From: Brevundimonas vesicularis
GTDB lineage: Bacteria; Pseudomonadota; Alphaproteobacteria; Caulobacterales; Caulobacteraceae
Length of the DNA stretch: 64,000 nucleotides
Assembly: GCF_027105095.1 (NCBI RefSeq)
Contig: NZ_CP114278.1
Span: forward strand, 2,294,001 to 2,358,000
Direction: 5' to 3'
Shown: piece after piece, positions 8,251-16,752 of the stretch
Layout of the letters: each line of letters begins with the position of its first letter
Position numbering within the stretch: the stretch's first letter is position 1
Made by a program: the position numbers and the translations under genes
Notes under the pieces: generated by a model
Databases searched by the model: none
The model's input: the letters and a program-made list of their open reading frames with translations, nothing else
What the model was told of the DNA's origin: nothing

Positions 8251-8725
8251 GAGCCCTCCATCAAACCCACTTGTTGTCCCACATAGTATAGTGGATTTCA
8301 AGCGACAACCATGGTTGGGCGTGGACGTCTCACAATATTAAGCTATTGTTTTATATTCATATAAAACATTGAGAGATACTTTTGTGGACGTTGGTCAGGC
8401 AGACACCCTCTCCGCCATTCCGTCGGGAATAGCCTAAACTCAAAAGATCCAAGCCTCAGACGCCCGCTGATTCTGACCTTCTGGCATGCATCATTGCTCA
8501 GCGCGCGTGCGTCGCCGTGCTCTAAGGCAATCCCCTGCACCCGCTGACGGGGCCGCCGCTGATCGACAGGTTTTCTTAAATGGCGCCGTCAGTTGTGACG
8601 ACATTCAGCCGTGCGCACGCCGCCCCGATGTTGAGGTCGAAGAGCACAACCGACGAAGACCCTCGCTCAGAACAACGCCACGCCCTCTTCCCCACGACAC
8701 AAGAGCGAGAGCCATGGTGTCGGCG
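8251..8725. other. Intergenic stretch upstream of the P4-type integrase, with palindromes
   Basis: No convincing gene. Two perfect inverted repeats occur: CAACCATGGTTG at 8306-8317, and GTTTTATA-TTCA-TATAAAAC at 8348-8367 in an A+T-rich patch. They are candidates for integrase promoter operators or for the attachment region. I could not find a matching direct repeat at the other end of the island. Confidence 0.4.
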
Positions 8726-9637
8726 CTATTTCGGTATCCGAACCTGAAGCTCCGCCTTGGGAAAATCCAGGGCGAAGGCATCGAGGTTATTCAACAGGTC
8801 CGACCCGAGGATCAGCTCTGGCGTTTGCCCCCCCCTGGCGTCAGGTGCTTCGTCAGCAACGAAGATCAACGGCACGTTCTGGAAGTTGACCGGCCCCAAA
8901 CGGATGCGGTTCACAGTTCCCTCTAGGACCGCCGTCCCATGGTCGGTCGCACCGCGGATCTCGCCCGCTGGCGCAAGGTGCGAATCGGTCTCCGTCCAGC
9001 CGAGGGCCTTCAAGGCCCCTCCAGACGCCACGGAAACGGATGCGCCGGTATCGATCAAAGCGTTGAAGGTTACGCCGTCGATGTCGACCGGCACCTCAAG
9101 CAGGCCGCTGTCGTTGAGGCGGCCGGCGACGGAGACAAAGCCCGTCTTCGGGATACCGGAGGGTTCGATCGAAAGACGCTTTGCAGCGTTGTCGAAGACG
9201 ACACGATCCTGGGTGAAAACCTCCATGCCGACGATGCCGCGCGCCTCGGTGACCGTCGCGTTCGGCAAGGCGATCATGCCGACGGCCGTCCTATCAAACA
9301 GGGCTGTCTTGAAATGATCGACGCCATAAAGCGCAGCCTGCTGCTGGCCAGCGACCCCGCCGACACCCATCTCCCCAATCGCCGGCAACCCCAGCTCGTC
9401 GATCAGCGCCGGCGTCAGAAGGCTGGTCTGCGCGGCGGTATCGACGACCATACGGAAGGGTCCCTTCCCATTGATCTCAGCCTCGATCGTCGGTCGGCCA
9501 CGGCTGTCGCGGGTCAAGGCCGACTCCTTGGAAGCGAGCATGGGCGCCGCGGCTGCCGCGGCTTGCTGCCGTGGCTGCCCAGTGGTGGGCTGGGGCGCGT
9601 TGATGGCCAGGCCGGCGATCAGGATCAGAGCGTACAT
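8726..9637 (-). CDS. Periplasmic double retropepsin-like aspartic protease
   Basis: 303 residues from the ATG that has TGGAG seven bases upstream; in-frame starts up to 9757 would run into the preceding kinase. A short hydrophobic signal (YALILIAGLAINA) is followed by an Ala/Gln linker and two retropepsin-like domains. The first carries VDTAAQTSLL (Asp-Thr-Ala), the second the canonical IDTGASVSV (Asp-Thr-Gly). Tandem domains could pair within one chain as in pepsin. It follows the sensor kinase on the same strand but has its own copy of the 18-base box at 9679-9696. Substrate unknown; a peptide or envelope protein is likely. Confidence 0.8.
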   Translation of the reverse strand: MYALILIAGLAINAPQPTTGQPRQQAAAAAAPMLASKESALTRDSRGRPTIEAEINGKGPFRMVVDTAAQTSLLTPALIDELGLPAIGEMGVGGVAGQQQAALYGVDHFKTALFDRTAVGMIALPNATVTEARGIVGMEVFTQDRVVFDNAAKRLSIEPSGIPKTGFVSVAGRLNDSGLLEVPVDIDGVTFNALIDTGASVSVASGGALKALGWTETDSHLAPAGEIRGATDHGTAVLEGTVNRIRLGPVNFQNVPLIFVADEAPDARGGQTPELILGSDLLNNLDAFALDFPKAELQVRIPK

Positions 9638-9678
9638 GTCAGTCTCCAGGACAGATCGCTCGATCTGTACTCGACCAA

Positions 9679-9696
9679 GCTGATCGGAAACTGGCG
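9679..9696 (-). promoter_or_regulatory. PhoB-like box A (retropepsin promoter)
   Basis: Coding strand CGCCAGT-TTCC-GATCAGC, the most diverged of five copies of the cluster box. The first repeat is well kept and the second partly. A TACAGA hexamer begins nine bases downstream, and the start codon is 41 bases from the box. Confidence 0.5.
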
Positions 9697-9728
9697 CCGT
9701 CATTTCGCCAGACTTGGTCTGCCTGTCG

Positions 9729-11150
9729 TCATGGCCGCGAGGACGCGTCGGGATCAAAGCGCAGCGCCACTTCGGCGCCCCCGCCCGGCGCCTCTCCGAT
9801 CTCCACCGCGCCCTCGTGCCGATCGACCACAGCTTTCACGATCGCAAGCCCCAAACCGTAACCGCTACGTCCCGTCGAAAAGCGGGTGAACGGTTCGAAC
9901 AGCGTCTTGATTTGTTCGGCGGGAATACCGGGCCCCTGGTCGCGCACCCTGACCCAGCCATCCTTGTCCAGCCGCACCACGACCCGCTGTCCCTCAGCCG
10001 AAAACGACAGGGCGTTGTCGATCACATTGCCGATCGCGGTCTCGACCAGGCCCGGATCGGCCCAGAGGGTGTAGCGCGTCACTTCGCGTTCGAAAACGAG
10101 ATCGAGACCGCGACGGGCCGCGACGACTTCGCGCTCGCCAACCGCCTTCCCCGTCAGCGTGACCAGATCGGATTCTTTCAGCGGTTCCGGCGCCTCGCCG
10201 ATCGTCATCAGCTTGAGCAACTGGTTGGCCAGGTCAGTCAGACGACGAACGTCGGAGATCAGCTTCTCCTTCAGCCGTCCGTCGTCCATGATTTCGAGAC
10301 GGGTGCGCAGCACCGTGAGAGGGGTGCGCATCTCGTGGGCGGCGGCCGACAGGAAGAAGCGCTGTCGACGCTGGGCCTCATCAACCCGCACGATCATCTG
10401 GTTGAGCGCCGATACAAGGGGCGCGACCTCCAGGGGGAGGCCTTTCTCCGGGAAGAGGTCGCTCAGATTGTCGGGATCGAGATCGCGCGCCATGGCGGCG
10501 ACCCTGCGAATGCGCAGAACGTTCGCCAGGAGGATGATTGCGAAAACGACGAACGCCGCCCCGACGGTGAAGAGGAAGATGCCCCCGTAACTCCAGATGA
10601 ATTTGCTGTAGAGCCGAACCGATCCGCTGGCCGCCGTGGTCGTCGCATGTTCGATCCCAGCGTACTCGTAGTAGCTGGCCTGACCTCCACATTCCGAATA
10701 GGCGAGAAAGCTGCGTCCCGGTCCGCCAGGGTCGTCGTTCGTGCTGGTCAGGCACAGGCCTGAATAGGCCTTCGTCAAATCCTGCTTTTGCAGCCTGTCG
10801 AACGCCAGGCTGATGAAGAAGGGCGTCCCTTCACCCGAGCGAAACTCACGCCCACGGACCTTTATGAAATACCGAAACTGCGGATTGTGCGCCTTGATGT
10901 CGCGCAAGACAGGATCAGCGGCGAGGTCGCCGCCTGCGCCCGGGCGCTCGCGTTCGGCGAAGGCGAACCGGCTGAGGACCTGAGAGGCGTTAGATGCCGT
11001 GATCTGCACGGGATCGGCGACGCCGGAGGGTTCGACGGACAGCAGGGGGCGCAGCGTGAAGAAGTAGACGCCAAACCCCACGAACAGAATGGTGATGAGC
11101 GCCAGTTGCCCGAACATGGACCGGTGCAGACTTCGTAACGCCAGACCCAA
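9729..11150 (-). CDS. Sensor histidine kinase of the envelope cluster
   Basis: 473 residues with a TTG start preceded by a strong GAGGAGG. TM1 is at about 12-33, then a periplasmic sensor of about 155 residues with two Cys (133 and 154) that may form a disulfide, TM2 at about 190-215, and HAMP to about 265. The phospho-acceptor His272 is in AAHEMRTPL. N, G1 and G2 ATP boxes are visible (GNVIDNALSFS, DQGPGIP, GYGLGLAIV). No response regulator adjoins it. The only one in the cluster is the OmpR-type gene at 27498-28172, inferred to be its partner. It is the last gene of the operon running from 23369, so its supply would follow the system's own promoter. Confidence 0.9.
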   Translation of the reverse strand: MGLALRSLHRSMFGQLALITILFVGFGVYFFTLRPLLSVEPSGVADPVQITASNASQVLSRFAFAERERPGAGGDLAADPVLRDIKAHNPQFRYFIKVRGREFRSGEGTPFFISLAFDRLQKQDLTKAYSGLCLTSTNDDPGGPGRSFLAYSECGGQASYYEYAGIEHATTTAASGSVRLYSKFIWSYGGIFLFTVGAAFVVFAIILLANVLRIRRVAAMARDLDPDNLSDLFPEKGLPLEVAPLVSALNQMIVRVDEAQRRQRFFLSAAAHEMRTPLTVLRTRLEIMDDGRLKEKLISDVRRLTDLANQLLKLMTIGEAPEPLKESDLVTLTGKAVGEREVVAARRGLDLVFEREVTRYTLWADPGLVETAIGNVIDNALSFSAEGQRVVVRLDKDGWVRVRDQGPGIPAEQIKTLFEPFTRFSTGRSGYGLGLAIVKAVVDRHEGAVEIGEAPGGGAEVALRFDPDASSRP

Positions 11151-11237
11151 CCCGTCCTCCTCGCCCTTGAGCGCTCATGCCTCATCCTAGCCGATGCCCG
11201 CGAGGGTCAAAACAGCACGCTTACAGGGGCGTGGGCC

Positions 11238-14200
11238 TCAGTCGGCCGCGAGACCCTCGAAGCGATTTCCGGCAGAGCTGGCGGCCTGCCGCTTGACCAA
11301 CTGCGCGAGGTCCCTTCGAATCCGTTCAGCAGCCGGCCTGTCTGAGAATGTCGCCAACGTCTCTGCGAAGGCGTCAGAATCCAGTGGCGGGTCACCTGGA
11401 TCGACGGAGTCGCGATCGGCGGGATACAGACTTTGCAGCAGCGCAGCCTGCATCAGTTCTGCGGCGATAGCATTCTCACCGGCGCGTCCATAGGCGCGTG
11501 CAGCCGCTAATCTCAGGCCAGCGGATGGCGTCGACAAGAACCGCAACTGTCGGGTCAACCCCGCCAGGCGCTCTTCATTCAGCGCCACCGGAGCCTTGCG
11601 TTCGAGCGCCAGGAAGAGCGCCAGGTCATTGACGCCGATCGGCGGTCCCAACAGTCGGCCGGCAAGCGCGTCGAGCCGCGCCTGTCCCGCGCCCTGGCTC
11701 CAAAGACCGTCTGCAATCCTGTCATAAAGTCGCATCTGCCGCGCCTGCATGGCTCCCGACAGGCTCGAGAGCTCGGCTTCGACCTCTGCCGTGACGGCGG
11801 GATCGTCGGTCAAGGCCGCCAGAACCGGCGCGGCATAACCGGCGGCTGTCGGATCCGCCAGACTGTCGATCAAGGCCTGACGATCGGCCGTGTCGCCCTC
11901 CTCGCGTCCGCGTGGCGACGTGGAGCGCCATAGACTGCGGAGAGCGTCGGCTCTCGCCGCACCCTGTATCTGCGGCTCAACCAGTCGATCAAGCGGCCGA
12001 GCGGCCGCCGAGGCCATACGCTTTGGCTCTTGAACAGCGAGGGCGACGACAGCTGGCGCTTGCGCAAACCGTTGCCTATAGGCGGCCCAGACCGGCTCGA
12101 AGGCGCTCAGCAGATCGACTTCGCCGCGGCGCGGAGCTGCAGCTCGGGTGACGAGTTGACCGATCCATTCGGGATCATCCAGATCGACGCTCGACGCTTG
12201 CGCCACGCGCGCCGCGTCGGCGGGATTGTCTGTCAGACGGTAGGCTAGGCCCAGCAGGGTGGCGAGCACCTGATCCTCTGATCGGCTCGCGGCGTACGGG
12301 GCTGCGCTCGCGACAAAGGCGGGAAAATCGCCGGCCTTGGCCTGGATCAACAGCAAGCCCGCGATACAGGCGCCGTTCTCGGGCTCGACGGAGACCAGTT
12401 TGGCGTAGGCGGCGGCGACCTTGGGATTGACCGGCGTCTTGGCAGCTTCGCCTTGCAAGAAGCGTCTTTGGAAGCGAGCCGTCTCGTCACGACTTAGCCG
12501 GGGCGCCGATAGGAAGGCGTCAAATGCCGCCTGACGCTCGACCTCGAACTTCTGCGTCAGTAGTCCCGCGAGACTTAATGGCGGCGTTTCCATCGCCTCT
12601 TGCAGAGCGGTCAAGGCTTCGAACGCCCGGGCGCGATCACCAGCAAACCAAGCTGTCAGAACCTCCGGCAGACGCGCGCTGTCGGCGTAGCGCGCCGCGA
12701 CGACCCGCGCGCCTGCTATCAAGACCTCCTGGTTGGCGGGCGGCGCATCCAACCGCAAAAGCAACTCCACAAAGCCGGCGCCGGTGTCAGCCGCCGCCGA
12801 CCGTTCAGCGCTGATGTCCCGGATCAAGACGGCTTGCAGCCGAGCCCTTTGCGCCGGGGTGATCGAGGCGTCGAGCAGATAGCCGGCGATGGCCTTCTGC
12901 AGCCCCGAGGCCGCACCCGTCTGCTCGAGACGCTCAACGAGCGCATCGTAGAGATCAATGAGCCGATCCGGCTCGAACCGTTGCGTCATCACCTGCAGGG
13001 GCGTCGGACCGCCGTCCCGCCGGCCCGCCGCCCCCGCCACGGGAAGCGGATCATTACCGCGCGAAACCAGCAGTTGGATGAGGACTTCATCCGAAAGCAG
13101 GCGACGACCTGCAGCGGCCTCCAGCTTGGCGAACCTGGCGGGATCGATGCGATAGACGTCGTAAAGAGCCAGATCGTTGAACGATGTCTGCGCCAGCGGT
13201 GCCAGAATGTCCTCGCGCACGATCTCTGGACGGTCGACGTCGGCCGCCTTGAGCAGAAGCGAGACCAACATAGGCGGCTGGCCTTCGATCACGCCCTTTT
13301 CACGTTGGGCTCGCCAGGGCGTGTCCGCCGCGATCGCCTCGTCGGTCAGGGCACGAATACGGACGCGGTCCCGGGCTTCGAAGGCCAAGGCCAGACCCAG
13401 ATCGAAATCGCCGCTCGCCTCTGACTGGCGCCGCAGATCTGCGATGGGCCAGTCAGCTCCCGCCGCTGGGGACGCCTGAGGCGCCGGAGCCGGCAGATCG
13501 GCCAACGCGTTCCGTGCATCAGTATCTTTCGCAAAGGGGGCGAGGAGCGATGTCTGCAGTTCGCCCAGATCGGCCTCGCCTAGGAAGGTAGCCAGCCGCT
13601 GGTTGATGCTGACGATCAGCGCGAGCCTGGGATAATCGGCCAGCTTGGCCGCCCCGCCCGATGCGGCCGATTGCGGCGGCAGCGCTGCAGAGGACGCGGT
13701 CCGGCGCCAGGCGGCCAAACGCTCTGGGGTCTCATCGGCAGGCCACGTCAACAGCGCGCCTTCGATCAGCGTCGGCGCGTACTGAGCGGCATCGAGCGCC
13801 TTCAGGGCGTCGCTGGCGCTTTGCGTCGGCTGCCGCTGCACAAGGGCGTTTAGACCGCGCCAATAGAGGGCGCCGGCTTCCGATTTCTGGCCCGACTGTT
13901 CCAGCAGGACAGCAGTGCGGGCGATCAGATCGAGATTGTCCTGATCCTGCAAAAGCGCCACGCGGTAGCTGGCCAGGGCCTCGCGTGTCATTCCAGCCTC
14001 GGCATAGGCCTCGCCTCGCAAGGCGTCCACGTTCACCAGTCCGCCGATGTCGCCCATCAATGCAAACGCCCGCTCGGCGCCGGCGACATCGCCTTCCTTC
14101 AGGAAGGTCTCCGCGAGGTCGGCGTAAACCTCCGGCGGATAGGGTTTACGCATCGCCACAAGGCGGCGGCCGTAGACCGCCTTGCGCGCCGGGTCGCCTG

Positions 14201-16742
14201 CCGCCGATTCACTGTCGGACGTCAGACTGATCAGTTGACGCAGGACCGCCGGCTTCTGATCGCCCGCGACCGCCAGCGAGGACTGGAGGGCGCGCAACTG
14301 TAGTTCAGGATCGCCGCGCCCTTGGCCTATATCGCCGACCAGCGATGACAGCCGGACATCATCTCCATCCTGCAGCATACGCTCCAGCGCTGCGCGCCTC
14401 GCCCACCCCAGGCGGGCTTGCGTTAGATCGGCCGGGACTGGGTCGCTGTCTGCGTCGCCGGCGGACAGCACGTCCAGAAGGCCATTCAAGGCGGCCATGA
14501 ACGCGGCGGCGCCCGGGGCCGCCTCCGCTTTGAACTGAAGCAGACTGGCGGCCTGCGCCGCCTGTCCTTCCGTCTTCATCGCCGAGGTGTATTCCAGCAG
14601 CGCGTCGACGTCTCCCGGGGCTAGCGCGAGAGCGCGTCTGTGTTCGGCCAGCGCCTCGGCGCGTCGGTATCCCGATGTATAAATCGACGCCGCGAACCGC
14701 GCGGCTTCGACATCGTCGAGTTGGCCGGCGGCGCGCATCCGCGTCATCAGTTCATCCACGCGACGATTGCGATCCGCCTCGCTCTCGGCGGGGTCCGGGA
14801 AACGCAGCAGATTGATGATCAGCCGGCGCAGATAGGCGTCCGCGTTGGCGGGATCGGAATCGGCCAAGAGGGCCAGGCTTGCGTTGAGACCGGCGTAGTT
14901 CCTGAGCCGCGCCTGAACCGCCGCCAGTTGCTCCAGGGTCCGAACTTCTCCTGACCGCGAACGCTCAGCATAGCGGCGAACCGCGCGCTCAGCCCCCGCG
15001 CCGTCCTGCTGCGCGATGCGGATTTCGACCAGCAGGCTCACCTCGCCCTGATCCGCAGCGCCCGAGGTGATCCGCCCTTCGAGTTCGGCGGCAATCGTCT
15101 CCAACTGACCCGTTTGCCGGGCGGCGCGAATGATCTGTCGTTGCAGAAAGACCTTGCGCGCGGGCAGCTGGGTGCGGGCCCACAGCACCCGCCAACGTCT
15201 CAACGCTTCCGCAGGCTGGCCGGCAGCGAAGGCCAGGTCCGCGATATGGGCCTGTTGATCGTCGTCCAGCGCGCCGCCTCGCGACTCCGCGCCCAGCAGG
15301 GTTTCGAGCGCCAGATCCTGGCGACCCAGCCGCTCGTAATCTTCCGCCACGGCGACAAGGAGGGCCGTATCGCGCGGCGCGGCCGCCGAAAGAGCACGAA
15401 GGCCCGCCTCGGCCTCAGCCTCGCGACCCTGATCTATGGCGGTCTCGACTTCGAAGCGACGGATCGCGGCGGTCACCGCCGGCGACGAGCCGGCGTCACC
15501 CAGGATACGGGTCGCCTGCTCCCCCATCCCCATGGCGATCATCTTGCGCGCCGTCTCGATCTGCACATCAGCGTCGGCGCGATTAGCGACAGCGAGACCG
15601 CGATAGACCTCAACCGCCTCGTCCGCCTTGCCCTGTTCCAGATAAAGGGCGGCCAAGCCATCGGCCCAACGGGGGTCGGCGGGCTGAGCCGCAATCAGGC
15701 GGCGATATTCGGCCTCGACTTCCGCCGTGCGATCCGCCGTCTTCAGCACGCTGAGCAACCGCTCGCGCAGAGCGCCGTTCCCGCTCTGCCGAACCAGGGC
15801 GACTGCATCGTCGTAGCGTCGCAGCTCCAAAAGCACATCGAGGCGAGCCTGATCCACGTCCGCCCCACGCGGTTTCTGCGCCAGAAACACCTCGGCGCCC
15901 GCGAGCTGATTCGCTGTCCGATAGGCTTCCACTAAGAGGGCCAGGGCGTAGAGCCGATCTTCGGTGGTCACGGCGGCCTCGGCAGCACGCCAGGCTGAAG
16001 CGGCGGCCGCATCCGGCGTACCTTGGCTGATGGCCCAATCCGCCAGGCGCACCCCATCGCTGTACCGCGCGCTGGCTTCCGTCTGCGGGCGATAGAGCGC
16101 CGCGGCATCGCCGGGTCGCCCAAGCAGCGCGAGAACCGCCGCCGCCCGGTTCGCCATGACCGCGTCACCCGATCCCGCAAGCTGAGACAGGGCCTCCGGC
16201 TTACGTCCCGTCACTCCAATGATCGCCAGGCGACGGTCGAGCAAGGCGCGCTCTTGCGGGTCCTCAGATTGCGCCCGCGCCCGTTCATACCAGACCGAAG
16301 CCGCCCCGGCCTGGTTCTGAATGTCCAGCAACTGACCTCGCAGGAGCAGCGCGTCCGTGGACTGACAGTGATCGAGCGCATCTGAGACGGTGTCGGTCGC
16401 GGCATCGACATCGCCGTCACGCCATTCCAGCACCGCTTTCAAAACGCCGACCCGACAGGCGCGCTCTGAATCGGCGCCGACCGACAGCTCATCCAGTCGT
16501 CCATAGACGGCGCTCAATTCGTTCGCGAGCACGGCGCGGGCGTACAGGCTATCCGCCGCAGCGAAGTCGAGCCGCGCGCCGGACAGGGCGCTGTCGATCA
16601 TCGCGCGTGAACCGACGCCGTTCGGGGTCGGCGGCGTCGAAATCTCGCCGCCCGGCGCCGTTTGCGCCATTGCCGACGCGACGCCGGCGCCGGCCAAACT
16701 AAGGCCGAGGGCGAGAAACAGGGAGCGTGATCGCAAGGTCAT
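11238..16742 (-). CDS. Giant periplasmic TPR-repeat protein
   Basis: 1834 residues from the ATG opening a clear signal peptide (LFLALGLSLAGAGVASAMAQ). Almost the whole chain is alpha-helical, Ala-rich tetratricopeptide-like repeats, for example LYLEQGKADEAVEVYRGLA and YAEAGMTREALASYRVALL. This suggests a long solenoid scaffold in the periplasm. It starts 10 bases after the VWA gene and belongs to the same operon. TPR proteins often accompany MoxR, DUF58 and VWA proteins, but are normally a few hundred residues; this size is unusual. No catalytic domain was seen. It may organise the membrane-bound VWA proteins. Confidence 0.85.
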   Translation of the reverse strand: MTLRSRSLFLALGLSLAGAGVASAMAQTAPGGEISTPPTPNGVGSRAMIDSALSGARLDFAAADSLYARAVLANELSAVYGRLDELSVGADSERACRVGVLKAVLEWRDGDVDAATDTVSDALDHCQSTDALLLRGQLLDIQNQAGAASVWYERARAQSEDPQERALLDRRLAIIGVTGRKPEALSQLAGSGDAVMANRAAAVLALLGRPGDAAALYRPQTEASARYSDGVRLADWAISQGTPDAAAASAWRAAEAAVTTEDRLYALALLVEAYRTANQLAGAEVFLAQKPRGADVDQARLDVLLELRRYDDAVALVRQSGNGALRERLLSVLKTADRTAEVEAEYRRLIAAQPADPRWADGLAALYLEQGKADEAVEVYRGLAVANRADADVQIETARKMIAMGMGEQATRILGDAGSSPAVTAAIRRFEVETAIDQGREAEAEAGLRALSAAAPRDTALLVAVAEDYERLGRQDLALETLLGAESRGGALDDDQQAHIADLAFAAGQPAEALRRWRVLWARTQLPARKVFLQRQIIRAARQTGQLETIAAELEGRITSGAADQGEVSLLVEIRIAQQDGAGAERAVRRYAERSRSGEVRTLEQLAAVQARLRNYAGLNASLALLADSDPANADAYLRRLIINLLRFPDPAESEADRNRRVDELMTRMRAAGQLDDVEAARFAASIYTSGYRRAEALAEHRRALALAPGDVDALLEYTSAMKTEGQAAQAASLLQFKAEAAPGAAAFMAALNGLLDVLSAGDADSDPVPADLTQARLGWARRAALERMLQDGDDVRLSSLVGDIGQGRGDPELQLRALQSSLAVAGDQKPAVLRQLISLTSDSESAAGDPARKAVYGRRLVAMRKPYPPEVYADLAETFLKEGDVAGAERAFALMGDIGGLVNVDALRGEAYAEAGMTREALASYRVALLQDQDNLDLIARTAVLLEQSGQKSEAGALYWRGLNALVQRQPTQSASDALKALDAAQYAPTLIEGALLTWPADETPERLAAWRRTASSAALPPQSAASGGAAKLADYPRLALIVSINQRLATFLGEADLGELQTSLLAPFAKDTDARNALADLPAPAPQASPAAGADWPIADLRRQSEASGDFDLGLALAFEARDRVRIRALTDEAIAADTPWRAQREKGVIEGQPPMLVSLLLKAADVDRPEIVREDILAPLAQTSFNDLALYDVYRIDPARFAKLEAAAGRRLLSDEVLIQLLVSRGNDPLPVAGAAGRRDGGPTPLQVMTQRFEPDRLIDLYDALVERLEQTGAASGLQKAIAGYLLDASITPAQRARLQAVLIRDISAERSAAADTGAGFVELLLRLDAPPANQEVLIAGARVVAARYADSARLPEVLTAWFAGDRARAFEALTALQEAMETPPLSLAGLLTQKFEVERQAAFDAFLSAPRLSRDETARFQRRFLQGEAAKTPVNPKVAAAYAKLVSVEPENGACIAGLLLIQAKAGDFPAFVASAAPYAASRSEDQVLATLLGLAYRLTDNPADAARVAQASSVDLDDPEWIGQLVTRAAAPRRGEVDLLSAFEPVWAAYRQRFAQAPAVVALAVQEPKRMASAAARPLDRLVEPQIQGAARADALRSLWRSTSPRGREEGDTADRQALIDSLADPTAAGYAAPVLAALTDDPAVTAEVEAELSSLSGAMQARQMRLYDRIADGLWSQGAGQARLDALAGRLLGPPIGVNDLALFLALERKAPVALNEERLAGLTRQLRFLSTPSAGLRLAAARAYGRAGENAIAAELMQAALLQSLYPADRDSVDPGDPPLDSDAFAETLATFSDRPAAERIRRDLAQLVKRQAASSAGNRFEGLAAD

Positions 16743-16752
16743 GATCTCGATC

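Noticed and set aside
8343..8926. Short frames on both strands in the gap before the retropepsin
   Set aside because: They overlap each other or the retropepsin gene, and their translations look like noncoding sequence.
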